From positions 1 through 64,000 of the forward strand of contig NZ_QEQF01000010.1 in assembly GCF_003253115.1 (NCBI RefSeq): 64,000 nucleotides of DNA, given 5' to 3'. Positions 1 to 7,982 of this stretch are shown in pieces. The DNA comes from Haemophilus_A paraphrohaemolyticus_A. Lineage in GTDB: Bacteria; Pseudomonadota; Gammaproteobacteria; Enterobacterales; Pasteurellaceae. Below the pieces are notes generated by a model. That model was not told where the DNA came from and ran no database searches. It saw only the letters and a program-made list of their open reading frames with translations. Made by a program: the position numbers and the translations under genes. Each line of letters starts with the position of its first letter. Position 1 is the first letter of the stretch.

Positions 1-1
1 T

Positions 2-517
2 GTTAAGAGAATTTATTTAACAAGAAGTGATAATATTCCTGATTGTATTAAAGAAAAAGTTGAATTAATTAATATTCATCAACTTTGGCAAAATAAAACA
101 AAAGAAGAACAAGATGAAATTTTATTTTTACTCGGTATAGATAAAAATAAATTAGAAAATTTAAAGCATAAAAGTATCGTTTTATTCACACAGCCACTTT
201 CAGAAGATAATGTTTTAACTGAAGAAGAGAAAATCGCTCTTTATAAAACTATCATTGGAAATTATGATCAAGAGAAACTTGTAATTAAAACACACCCAAG
301 AGAAACTACAAACTATCGAGATTATTTCCCTAATATTGAGGTTTTTAGTGAAAATTACCCATCTGAAATTTTAGATGTATTAGGTATAAGATTTGAAAAA
401 GTGGTAACAATTTTCTCCACAGCTGTATATGTATACTCAAAAGAAAATATTATTTTTTATGGTACAAAAATACACCCTAAATTATTATCAAGATTTGGAA
501 GGATAGAATATGAATAA
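2..517 (+). CDS. GT52-type glycosyltransferase (sialyltransferase-like), 5' end outside window
   Basis: An open frame enters at base 2 and ends with TAA at 515-517, giving the last 171 residues of a larger protein. The visible part contains FTQPLSED, then KTHPRE about 40 residues later, then FSTAVYVYS near the end. This order is typical of glycosyltransferase family 52, which includes the Neisseria and Haemophilus lipooligosaccharide sialyltransferases. The expected role is adding a sugar, possibly sialic acid, to lipooligosaccharide or capsule in the cytoplasm. The stop overlaps the next start by 8 bases, so the two genes are probably translated together. The DNA is very AT-rich, as expected in a variable polysaccharide locus. 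The donor sugar cannot be decided from this fragment. Confidence 0.65.
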   Translation, partial: VKRIYLTRSDNIPDCIKEKVELINIHQLWQNKTKEEQDEILFLLGIDKNKLENLKHKSIVLFTQPLSEDNVLTEEEKIALYKTIIGNYDQEKLVIKTHPRETTNYRDYFPNIEVFSENYPSEILDVLGIRFEKVVTIFSTAVYVYSKENIIFYGTKIHPKLLSRFGRIEYE

Positions 518-1928
518 GTTATTTTTGTCTAAATTTATTTTAGCTTTATTAGATTTTATTATATTTAATGCTTCTTTTTCATTATCTTTACTAATAATAT
601 CCTATTATCATCATGGGTATGATCAATATTTACCTATTTACGAAATAGATGATAGATATTACATTCATATGCTTTTAGGTTTTCTTTGTGTTGGATGGTT
701 TGCTATTAGGCTAAGACATTATACTTATAGAAAACCTTTTTGGTTTGAGTTAAAAGAGATTTTTAGAACACTTCTTATCTTTGCGGTTTTTGAACTTGCA
801 ATTGTTGCATTTTCTAAATTATATTTCTCTAGATATTTATGGTTTCTTACTTGGGGAATCACTTTTCTAATTTTCCCTTTTGCAAGAGTATTTGTAAAGC
901 ATTTGTTAATAAAGCTTAGTTGGTTTGTTAGGAATACCGTCATAATTGGTGCTGGAGATAATGCTTTTGATGTATATAATGCCTTGAAAGATGAACCTTA
1001 TTTAGGTTTAAAGGTAATATGTTTTATTTCTGTATCAAATACTACTAACGTCAATGTGGTATCACTGGATATTCCTATTTTAGATAATACTAATTCTTGG
1101 AAATCAAGAATGAAGAAGTCAGATCAATTTATTATTGCTCTTGAAGATAATGAAGAAGTAGATAGGAATAATTGGTTACGTTATTTTTCCACAAATGGAT
1201 ATCGTTCTGTTTCTGTTATTCCTACATTGAGAGGTTTACCTTTATATAGTACGGATATGTCTTTTATGTTTAGCCATGAAATGATGTTATTACGAATGAA
1301 TAATAATCTGGCTAAACTATCTTCTCGTATTTTGAAACGAACCATGGATATTGTTGGCTCCTTAGCTATTATTATTATACTTTTTCCAGTGTTGCTTTAT
1401 CTGTATTTTACAGTAAAAAAAGATGGTGGTAATGCTATTTATAGGCATCCTAGAATTGGTCGTAATGGAAAAATATTTAACTGTTTGAAATTTAGATCAA
1501 TGGTTGTGAACTCTAAAGAAGTGCTAGATGAATTGCTAAGAACAGATCCTGAAGCAAGAGCTGAATGGGAAAAAGATTTTAAATTAAAGGATGATCCTCG
1601 CATTACTAAAATCGGTGCTTTTATTCGCAAAACAAGTTTAGATGAATTACCTCAATTATTTAATGTTTTAAAAGGCGAAATGAGTTTAGTTGGGCCTCGT
1701 CCAATTGTAATTGATGAGCTAGAGCGTTATGAAGAAAACGTAGATTATTACTTAATGGCAAAACCTGGTATGACAGGGCTTTGGCAAGTCAGCGGACGTA
1801 ATAATGTCGATTATAATACTCGCGTTTATTTTGATTCTTGGTATGTAAAAAATTGGTCACTTTGGAATGATATTGCAATTTTATTTAAAACTGTAAATGT
1901 GGTTTTAAATCGTGATGGCGCTTATTAG
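510..1928 (+). CDS. wbaP: WbaP-type undecaprenyl-phosphate sugar phosphotransferase
   Basis: This 472-residue membrane enzyme is predicted to transfer a sugar-1-phosphate (classically galactose) from a UDP-sugar to undecaprenyl phosphate, the first step of O-antigen or capsule repeat assembly. Hydrophobic segments lie near residues 8-32, 50-67, 88-104 and 110-126, followed by a nucleotide-binding-like domain (about 140-240) and a further membrane segment at 280-300. The catalytic bacterial sugar transferase domain follows, with KFRSMV (327-332), DDPR (361-364), DELPQLFN (378-385) and GPRP (395-398). The C-terminus ends in DGAY, as in Salmonella WbaP. The length matches the large WbaP/WcaJ class. 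The DNA is strongly AT-rich. Galactose specificity is an inference. Confidence 0.85.
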   Translation: MNKLFLSKFILALLDFIIFNASFSLSLLIISYYHHGYDQYLPIYEIDDRYYIHMLLGFLCVGWFAIRLRHYTYRKPFWFELKEIFRTLLIFAVFELAIVAFSKLYFSRYLWFLTWGITFLIFPFARVFVKHLLIKLSWFVRNTVIIGAGDNAFDVYNALKDEPYLGLKVICFISVSNTTNVNVVSLDIPILDNTNSWKSRMKKSDQFIIALEDNEEVDRNNWLRYFSTNGYRSVSVIPTLRGLPLYSTDMSFMFSHEMMLLRMNNNLAKLSSRILKRTMDIVGSLAIIIILFPVLLYLYFTVKKDGGNAIYRHPRIGRNGKIFNCLKFRSMVVNSKEVLDELLRTDPEARAEWEKDFKLKDDPRITKIGAFIRKTSLDELPQLFNVLKGEMSLVGPRPIVIDELERYEENVDYYLMAKPGMTGLWQVSGRNNVDYNTRVYFDSWYVKNWSLWNDIAILFKTVNVVLNRDGAY

Positions 1929-1950
1929 ATTGTAAATTGGGAGGTGTGCT

Positions 1951-3471
1951 ATGAAATTAGGGTTATTTTTTGGTGCTGGGGCTGAAATTAGCTATGGGCT
2001 ACCCAGTGGTGGTAGCTTTGCCATCGATTTATTTAGACAAGATACAACGCAATATAAGGATAACTTACGAAAAGAATTAAGTAAAATAAATAGTAAATCT
2101 ATATATGCCGCAAAATGGTTGCCTGATGAATATGTTAATAAACCAATATATGCTTTTGGTAAAAACGAATTTGGTACTATTATTGAATCTTCCATTCAAT
2201 ATAAAAGAGATAAAATTATTAGTCGATTAAATAACTTTGATTCTTTATTCGAACAAGCCATTAAGTCTTTAGATATAGATAAAACTATAATAGAGTCTAA
2301 ATATTATGAATTAACTAATAATAATATCGGAGATGTTTTATATACCCATAATATAAAGCTGAATCCTATATTATCAAATAGTGTAACTTTGTTTGATTCA
2401 ATATATTATTCTGGGATTTTAGAGGTAATAAAAAATAATAAAGATTGCGATGATTTAAGACAGTATGCAACAGCTTTTCTACAATTATTAGTAGGGGCTC
2501 ATGGACATGAATTAGTAAAACAACTTAATGAGGAGTTATTTACTAATTCCCCCGATAATTTACCTATTTTTGATGATATATTTGGTATGTTTAGATTGGA
2601 ATTCAATCAAGTTGGTGCTGTAGCTCTAGATCTATTATTAAATCACAAAAAAGAATTTGAGATAGATGAAAATGCAGAGCTTCATTGTATATTAACAGCT
2701 TTAGCTAAAAAATCATTAGAATTAATTTTTATTGATGTTTTGGATTACCAAAAACTAATCGATGAGCATTTTAGGTATTTATTTGCTCCTAAAACAGAAT
2801 GGGCAAAATTTACGAAAATGGCTATTTTTCTTGAAATTGCTAGAGATTATATAAAGAAGAAAGTTCCTGCGAATATAGATGGAAAAGATGGATATTATAA
2901 TGATTTAGATACATGTAAAGATAATGTAATCGCTATTGGAACTTCTAATTATAATAGTCTTCTTTCTCTTATTCAGCCTAGTTTATCTGAGAAAATTACT
3001 TATTTGAATGGAAGCGTAAGTGATTTTTATAATCCATATAAAAATAATATCGTTCAATTTATTGATAAGCCTGATGACTTAGAACAACTTCACTTTCCTT
3101 TTATTCTTACTCAAAGTGGCTTAAAACCTTTAACTTCGGTAGAAATGTCTAGACGGTATGTTAATCTATTCGACTCATTTAAAGAATCTGATGCAATTAT
3201 AGTTGTAGGATTTAGATTTAATAGTGATGATGGACATATTAATGGGTTATTCCGCTCATTAATTGAAGAACATAATAAAAAAATATTCATTGTTGGTATT
3301 GATTCAGAAAGAAAAATTAAACAAACAGCAATAGGTAACCTAAGAATTGATAAAAATATATCTAATATTATACCTGTTGCAGTGGATGGAGAAACACGGA
3401 AAAAAGATGATAGCTTGTGGATTGATTTTATTATAAATACACTTCAAGCGTCAGGAGAAACTAATGATTAA
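1951..3471 (+). CDS. SIR2-like protein, possible NAD-dependent defence effector
   Basis: The 506-residue product begins with a Rossmann strand and GAGAE (residues 8-12), resembling the GAGxS of SIR2-like proteins. A long, mostly helical insertion runs from about 30 to 320. SIR2-like landmarks return afterwards: GTSNYN (330-335), in place of TxNYD; YLNGSV (351-356), in place of the LHGS that carries the catalytic histidine; and AIIVVGFRFNSDDGHIN (415-431), in place of the late IxGYSxxD motif. Related SIR2 domains hydrolyse NAD in antiphage systems, but the substituted Asp and His make activity uncertain. AGGTG lies upstream of the ATG. The stop overlaps the rmlB start by 8 bases. It is far more AT-rich than rmlB. 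It does not resemble any sugar-modifying enzyme I know. Confidence 0.6.
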   Translation: MKLGLFFGAGAEISYGLPSGGSFAIDLFRQDTTQYKDNLRKELSKINSKSIYAAKWLPDEYVNKPIYAFGKNEFGTIIESSIQYKRDKIISRLNNFDSLFEQAIKSLDIDKTIIESKYYELTNNNIGDVLYTHNIKLNPILSNSVTLFDSIYYSGILEVIKNNKDCDDLRQYATAFLQLLVGAHGHELVKQLNEELFTNSPDNLPIFDDIFGMFRLEFNQVGAVALDLLLNHKKEFEIDENAELHCILTALAKKSLELIFIDVLDYQKLIDEHFRYLFAPKTEWAKFTKMAIFLEIARDYIKKKVPANIDGKDGYYNDLDTCKDNVIAIGTSNYNSLLSLIQPSLSEKITYLNGSVSDFYNPYKNNIVQFIDKPDDLEQLHFPFILTQSGLKPLTSVEMSRRYVNLFDSFKESDAIIVVGFRFNSDDGHINGLFRSLIEEHNKKIFIVGIDSERKIKQTAIGNLRIDKNISNIIPVAVDGETRKKDDSLWIDFIINTLQASGETND

Positions 3472-4483
3472 AATTCTTGTAACAGGCGGAGCCGGCTTTA
3501 TCGGCTCCGCCGTTATTCGATATATTATTGAAAATACACAAGACAGCATCATCAATGTGGATAAACTGACCTATGCAGCAAATTTGTTATCTCTGCAATC
3601 GATTGAACATAATTCACGTTATGTATTTGAACAAGTGGATATTTGCGATGCGAAAGCGTTCGCACGAATATTTGAACAATACCAACCGGATGGCGTTATG
3701 CATTTAGCCGCAGAAAGCCACGTGGATCGTTCGATTAAAGGGGCGGAGGCATTTATTCAAACGAATATCATTGGCACTTATACTTTATTAGAAGCGGCTC
3801 TAACATATTGGAATGAATTGAATGCCGAAAAAAAAGCAGCATTCCGTTTTTTACATATCTCAACCGATGAAGTCTATGGTGATTTAGAAGGCTCGGACGA
3901 TTTATTTACCGAAACCACACCTTATGCACCAAGTAGCCCTTATTCAGCTTCTAAAGCCTCTAGCGATCATTTAGTGAAAGCCTGGCATCGCACTTATAGT
4001 TTACCAACTATTATTACTCATAGTTCAAATAATTACGGTTTTTATCAATATCCTGAAAAATTGATTCCATTAATGACTTTAAATGCATTAAAAGGTAAAT
4101 CTTTGCCGGTATATGGAAACGGTTTACAAATTCGAGATTGGTTATTTGTGGAAGATCATGCTAAGGCTCTATATAAGGTAATGAAAGAAGGCAAAGAGGG
4201 GGAGACATACAATATTGGCGGAAATTGTGAAAAGGCAAATATTGAGATCATTCGTGCTATTTGCAGCTTATTGGAAGAGCTCGTGCCAAAGAAACCTGAA
4301 AACATAGCGAAATACGAAGATTTAATCACTTATGTGAAAGATCGTCCTGGACATGATGTGCGTTATGCGATTGATTCGACTAAAATTCAGAATGAACTCG
4401 GTTGGCAACCTCAAGAAAGTTTTGAGTCAGGACTAAGAAAAACCGTAGAGTGGTATATAAACCAATATATTAAAATTTCTTAA
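3464..4483 (+). CDS. rmlB: dTDP-glucose 4,6-dehydratase
   Basis: RmlB converts dTDP-glucose to dTDP-4-keto-6-deoxyglucose, a precursor of rhamnose and other deoxysugars. The 339-residue protein is an extended short-chain dehydrogenase. It has a GxxGxxG NAD-binding motif at 8-14 (GGAGFIG), the catalytic Thr134-Asp135-Glu136 in STDEVYG, and the YxxxK pair Tyr160/Lys164. It is slightly shorter than the usual 350-360 residues. The start overlaps the preceding gene by 8 bases. Base composition rises sharply at this gene compared with the three genes upstream. No rmlA, rmlC or rmlD is seen nearby, so the rest of the pathway must be elsewhere, or the product feeds another deoxysugar. Confidence 0.9.
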   Translation: MIKILVTGGAGFIGSAVIRYIIENTQDSIINVDKLTYAANLLSLQSIEHNSRYVFEQVDICDAKAFARIFEQYQPDGVMHLAAESHVDRSIKGAEAFIQTNIIGTYTLLEAALTYWNELNAEKKAAFRFLHISTDEVYGDLEGSDDLFTETTPYAPSSPYSASKASSDHLVKAWHRTYSLPTIITHSSNNYGFYQYPEKLIPLMTLNALKGKSLPVYGNGLQIRDWLFVEDHAKALYKVMKEGKEGETYNIGGNCEKANIEIIRAICSLLEELVPKKPENIAKYEDLITYVKDRPGHDVRYAIDSTKIQNELGWQPQESFESGLRKTVEWYINQYIKIS

Positions 4484-4505
4484 ATCTTTATAGGAAGAAA
4501 ATAGT

Positions 4506-4616
4506 ATGACACAACAAACATTTTCTATTTATTTGTTAAAAGATGAATACAATGATACTAATTGTTTTAAAACACAATATAAAGAAAGGCTAGAAAAATT
4601 AGAAAGAAATCAATAG
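4506..4616 (+). pseudogene. short 36-codon reading frame, probably a gene remnant
   Basis: An ATG with AGGAAG 10 bases upstream opens a 36-codon frame that stops at TAG (4614-4616). The same frame stays open past the stop with plausible coding (NNNTIEDASLFLQKIS), which suggests one nonsense mutation in a longer ancestor. The N-terminus (FSIYLLKDEYNDTNCF) faintly recalls the start of TIGR04141/DUF6119 proteins, which are sporadically distributed and of unknown function; that match is by memory only. It is AT-rich like the polysaccharide locus. It could also be a real small protein. Confidence 0.35.
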
Positions 4617-4688
4617 AATAATAATACTATTGAAGATGCTTCATTATTTCTACAGAAAATATCCCTAAACCTCCTTAGGCATCAGCTT

Positions 4689-4946
4689 CTAGCTTGGTAC
4701 AAAAATCTGCTTATGCCGTTGCAACTCACCTTTTTCTAGTACGATGCTACTCTTCGGGACTTTAAACAATTTGCTGAGATATTTAAGCAGATGAGCATTT
4801 TCCGCTCCATCCACAGGAGGGGCAGTAATCGCGATTTTTAACTCTCCATCGTGTAAGCCAACAATTTGATCTCGGCTGGCTTTCGGTTGCAGGAAAATGC
4901 GCAACCGAATGCCATCAGGATTTTCTACTTTTTCGACGGCTCGCAT
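4689..4946 (-). CDS. yggU: DUF167 family protein YggU
   Basis: This small 85-residue protein belongs to the DUF167/UPF0235 family (E. coli YggU, 96 residues), whose function is unknown. The family core LQPKASRDQI, the APPVDGAENA segment and the C-terminal EKGELQRHKQI are all present. I place the start at the ATG that overlaps the yggT stop in a TAATG junction. A GTG 15 bases further upstream is possible but would need a longer overlap. The tight junction implies co-translation with yggT, as in other gammaproteobacteria. Confidence 0.85.
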   Translation of the reverse strand: MRAVEKVENPDGIRLRIFLQPKASRDQIVGLHDGELKIAITAPPVDGAENAHLLKYLSKLFKVPKSSIVLEKGELQRHKQIFVPS

Positions 4947-5482
4947 TACGCAATTGCCCACAATACGCTGAAGATCTTATAGAATACGTTGTTAAGCAAA
5001 ATTAACACAAAGCCAAGAACCATTACAGAGAAATCTAACATTCCCGTGCGAGGTAAGATACGGCGGATAATACCTAAGACAGGCTCAGTGATTTGTGCCA
5101 CCATATAATCAAGCGGATGGTTGCCTTGAGTTACCCAGCTCATTAACGCTCGGATCAAGGTGGTAAAGAAAAGAATTTGCCCGAAGGTTTTAACCACGCC
5201 TAATACACCCGCTAATACAGCAAGCGGAACAGATAAACCGAAAACAATCCATTTTTCCGCCATCAGTAATACTACCGCCAATAAAATTGCTGCGAAGTTA
5301 ATGCCTTTGCGGGTTGGGATGACTTTTTTGATTGGAGCAAGCACGGGTTCACTCATTCTCAATAATGATTGTGAAAGTGGCATTCGAGGATCGACTCGGC
5401 AAAATTCTAGCCAGGAGCGCAGAATTAAAATAAAGGTGAAAAAGCCGATAATGACCGACAAAATTGAACCGATTATTTCCAT
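4946..5482 (-). CDS. yggT: YggT family inner-membrane protein
   Basis: The 178-residue integral membrane protein is built from two copies of the YGGT domain. Each copy has a hydrophobic helix, an RSWLEF- or RALMSW-like segment, a PxLxPIRRxxP-like turn (APIKKVIPTRKG and GIIRRILPRTG) and a second helix. In bacteria and chloroplasts the family has been linked to membrane organisation and osmotic stress, but the molecular activity is not established. It precedes yggU with a 1-base overlap. The gap to the uptake-signal hairpin upstream is only about 36 bases, so its promoter must overlap that hairpin or transcripts must read through it. Confidence 0.85.
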   Translation of the reverse strand: MEIIGSILSVIIGFFTFILILRSWLEFCRVDPRMPLSQSLLRMSEPVLAPIKKVIPTRKGINFAAILLAVVLLMAEKWIVFGLSVPLAVLAGVLGVVKTFGQILFFTTLIRALMSWVTQGNHPLDYMVAQITEPVLGIIRRILPRTGMLDFSVMVLGFVLILLNNVFYKIFSVLWAIA

Positions 5483-5518
5483 TTTATTTCCTTTTATTTT
5501 TTAGTTTTTGATATAAGT

Positions 5519-5561
5519 AAGCGGTCAATTTCTGTAAAACTTTTGCAAAAATTGACCGCTT
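5519..5561. terminator. Inverted uptake-signal pair, bidirectional terminator
   Basis: AAGCGGTCAATTT and its complement AAATTGACCGCTT flank a short loop. This converging pair of Apl-type uptake signals can fold into an intrinsic terminator for yggL on the minus strand. Confidence 0.65.
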
Positions 5562-5578
5562 GAGATGAAAATGCTTAA

Positions 5579-5920
5579 TTAAGCTTCTGCTGGGAAATCC
5601 CACCAAATATCGAATAATTCGCTTACTTGTACATTTTGTAAGCCATTATTTTCTAACCAAGTTTTTACTAATTGGCGGTGTGATTCATCACATTTACCAA
5701 TTTTTTCTAAGCACACTAAACCTTCCCAAACGAGGTAGCCGTTGCCTTCATAAGCAAGACCATTTGCTTTAATCACTTCATCGATAAAACGATCAACTGT
5801 TGCATCAATTTGGTCGATGCCAGTGCCTTCCGCAAAGTTAAATTTTACTAAAAAGCCCAATTCTTGGAATTCTGCTAAGTGCATTTTTTTACGCTGACGT
5901 GCGTTACGTTGAATAGCCAT
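5579..5920 (-). CDS. yggL: DUF469 ribosome-associated protein YggL
   Basis: The 113-residue soluble protein matches YggL (DUF469) along its length, from the basic N-terminus NARQRKKMH through FQELGFLVKF to the acidic C-terminus SELFDIWWDFP. E. coli YggL has been reported to associate with the 50S ribosomal subunit; its job there is not settled. AAGGAGA precedes the ATG. In E. coli it follows trmB (yggH) in the yggL-trmB-mutY region, and the same neighbour is present here. Confidence 0.88.
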   Translation of the reverse strand: MAIQRNARQRKKMHLAEFQELGFLVKFNFAEGTGIDQIDATVDRFIDEVIKANGLAYEGNGYLVWEGLVCLEKIGKCDESHRQLVKTWLENNGLQNVQVSELFDIWWDFPAEA

Positions 5921-6022
5921 ATTTTTCTCCTTATGGTGTATTCGTTTGAAATTAGTGAAACTTGAATGGGCAAAAGATGGTTACATTTTGCTATTTTTCA
6001 AGCCTTTTTCACCGTTTGTTTA

Positions 6023-6772
6023 TTATTTTTTGAGGAAATATAAATCCCAAACACCGTGACCGAGGCGATGTCCGCGCTCTTCAAATTTAGTTAGCGGGCG
6101 GAAATCAGGGCGAGGAATAAAATCATTCGTTGCCGAAGTGTTCCCTAATTCATTTTCAAATTGGCGTAAGACTTCAAGCATATGTTCTGCGTAGTTTTCC
6201 CAGTCCGTTGCAAAATGAATAAAACCATTCAAGCGAAGTTTGGTTAATACGCGAGTAATAAACTCTGGTTGCACAATACGGCGTTTGTGATGTTTTGCTT
6301 TCTGCCACGGATCAGGGAAATAAAGTTGCAAGCCGCCAAGTGTGCCATCGGCAATACTATCACGCAAAATTTCGGTAGCATCGTGGCAAATTACACGCAA
6401 GTTTTTCACGCCTTTTTCTAACGCATAGGCAATACAAGCCCCCACACCTGGTGTGTGAACTTCGACCCCAATGTAGTTACGATTTGGATTCTGTTCTGCC
6501 ATTTCAACTAATGAACGCCCCATTCCGAAGCCGATTTCCAGAATAACAGGGTTATTGTTGCCAAAAATAGCTTGGAAATCGAACGGGGTATTTTGATAAT
6601 CTAAGCCGAGATTTGCCCAGTTATTGTTCATCATATCGCGTTGATAATCACTCAAACGCCCTGTTCGCAATACGAAACTACGTACTTTGCGTAGGTAACG
6701 ACCATCTTCGGTAAATTCCGCTTGCTCAACGGTTTTACGCTTTTTATCTGCAAAGGTAATTTTTTCTGACAT
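6023..6772 (-). CDS. trmB: tRNA (guanine-N7)-methyltransferase
   Basis: TrmB methylates N7 of guanine 46 in the variable loop of tRNAs, using S-adenosylmethionine. The 249-residue protein has the methyltransferase motif I LEIGFGMG, the family segment NYIGVEVHTPG and the catalytic/tRNA-binding LQLYFPDPWQKAKHHKRR. It ends in FEERGHRLGHGVWDLYF, the usual tail. The length agrees with E. coli TrmB (239). GAGAG lies just before the ATG. A terminator-like hairpin sits only 14 bases upstream of the start, so transcription must begin within it or pass through it. Confidence 0.93.
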   Translation of the reverse strand: MSEKITFADKKRKTVEQAEFTEDGRYLRKVRSFVLRTGRLSDYQRDMMNNNWANLGLDYQNTPFDFQAIFGNNNPVILEIGFGMGRSLVEMAEQNPNRNYIGVEVHTPGVGACIAYALEKGVKNLRVICHDATEILRDSIADGTLGGLQLYFPDPWQKAKHHKRRIVQPEFITRVLTKLRLNGFIHFATDWENYAEHMLEVLRQFENELGNTSATNDFIPRPDFRPLTKFEERGHRLGHGVWDLYFLKK

Positions 6773-6785
6773 TTTTCTCTCAATA

Positions 6786-6812
6786 AAAAAGCACTGAAAA
6801 TTCAGTACTTTT
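6786..6812 (-). terminator. Terminator-like hairpin just before trmB
   Basis: On the minus strand, AAAAGTACTGAA pairs with TTCAGTGCTTTT (one G-T pair) and is followed by more T residues. It suits the 3' end of the fabH transcript but lies 14 bases from the trmB start, so it may also act as an attenuator. Confidence 0.5.
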
Positions 6813-6823
6813 GGTATTTTAGT

Positions 6824-6913
6824 GTAGGGTGTGTGGATTAAAAATTCACGTACATTTTACGAAAATAATCAGAAAATCAACCGCTCACATGCGTGAACTT
6901 TATTCACCCCTAC
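6824..6913. repeat. GTAGGG-family intergenic inverted repeat, copy A
   Basis: This 90-base element starts with GTAGGGTGTGTGGATT and ends with TATTCACCCCTAC. Internal TTCACG/CGTGAA segments add to the inverted repeat. Its left end is nearly identical to the copy at 53452. It contains no reading frame. Confidence 0.6.
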
Positions 6914-6921
6914 AAAAATTA

Positions 6922-7872
6922 TTAAAACCGCACTAACGCTGAACCCCAAGTCCAGCCACCACCGAAAGCTTCAAGCAACAATAGTTGACCACGTTGAATA
7001 CGCCCATCACGCACAGCTTCATCTAATGCCACAGGAATAGTCGCAGCACTAGTATTACCGTAGCGATCTACTGTGACCACCACTTGATCTAACGACATCT
7101 CTAATTTTTCTGCAGTTGCAGTGATAATGCGTAAATTCGCTTGGTGAGGCACGAGCCAATCTAAGTCGCTTTTATCTAAATTATTTTCGCGTAAAGTTTC
7201 TTCGACCACATTCGAAAGCTCGCGAACTGCCAATTTAAAAGTTGCATTGCCTTGCATTGAGATAAAGCCCGATTTTGGCTCGGTTCTCTCTGCGTTTGGT
7301 AAGACGAGCGATTCTTTAGTGTCAGCTGAAGCATGTAAATGGGTCGAGATAATGCCTTGTTCTTCGCTTGCTTCTAAAATCACTGCACCTGCACCATCAC
7401 CGAAAAGCACCACTGTGCTGCGGTCGGTTTCGTCTAATTTGCGAGAGTTGAGGTCGGCTCCCACCACTAACGCCTTTTTCACTTTACCTGTGCGGACGAA
7501 TTGATCGGCGACGCTTAATGCATACACAAAACCTGTGCAAGCGGCTGCGACATCAAATGAAATCGCATCGTCAATGCCAAGCAAGCCTTGGATTTGGCAA
7601 GCGGCACTTGGATATGCGTGTGAATTGCTGGTTGTTCCCACTACAATTAAATCAATTTCTTGCGGATCTAAATTTACTTGTTCTAAACATTTTTTCGCCG
7701 CTTCAAAGCCCATTGTCGCAACGGTTTCATCTGCGGTGGCGATACGGCGTTCTTTCATACCTGAACGGGAGACAATCCACTCATCTGAAGTGTCCACCAT
7801 CTTTTCTAAATCAGCATTAGTTCGAACTTGCTTAGGTAAATAACTCCCTGTCGCTAAAATTTTGCTGTTCAT
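6922..7872 (-). CDS. fabH: Beta-ketoacyl-ACP synthase III
   Basis: FabH condenses acetyl-CoA with malonyl-ACP to start each round of type II fatty acid synthesis. The 316-residue thiolase-fold enzyme carries the catalytic cysteine Cys112 in AACTGFVYAL, the histidine in VPHQANLR and the asparagine in YGNTSAA. It ends in GGGWTWGSALVRF, as in E. coli FabH (317 residues). It lies downstream of plsX in the conserved yceD-rpmF-plsX-fabH order. Unlike E. coli, fabD, fabG and acpP do not follow; trmB does. Confidence 0.96.
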   Translation of the reverse strand: MNSKILATGSYLPKQVRTNADLEKMVDTSDEWIVSRSGMKERRIATADETVATMGFEAAKKCLEQVNLDPQEIDLIVVGTTSNSHAYPSAACQIQGLLGIDDAISFDVAAACTGFVYALSVADQFVRTGKVKKALVVGADLNSRKLDETDRSTVVLFGDGAGAVILEASEEQGIISTHLHASADTKESLVLPNAERTEPKSGFISMQGNATFKLAVRELSNVVEETLRENNLDKSDLDWLVPHQANLRIITATAEKLEMSLDQVVVTVDRYGNTSAATIPVALDEAVRDGRIQRGQLLLLEAFGGGWTWGSALVRF

Positions 7873-7982
7873 ATTTTGTTCTCAACGATATTTTTTAATT
7901 ATGGGAAATTTGACTATTATAGCCTGAAATAGCCAAAATTTATAGGAAAACAAGCGGGCGATTTTAGGGAAAGTTTTACAAA

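Noticed and set aside
5160..5504. A 114-codon open frame on the plus strand, opposite yggT
   Set aside because: It is antisense to a recognised membrane protein gene and has no ribosome binding site or conserved domain.
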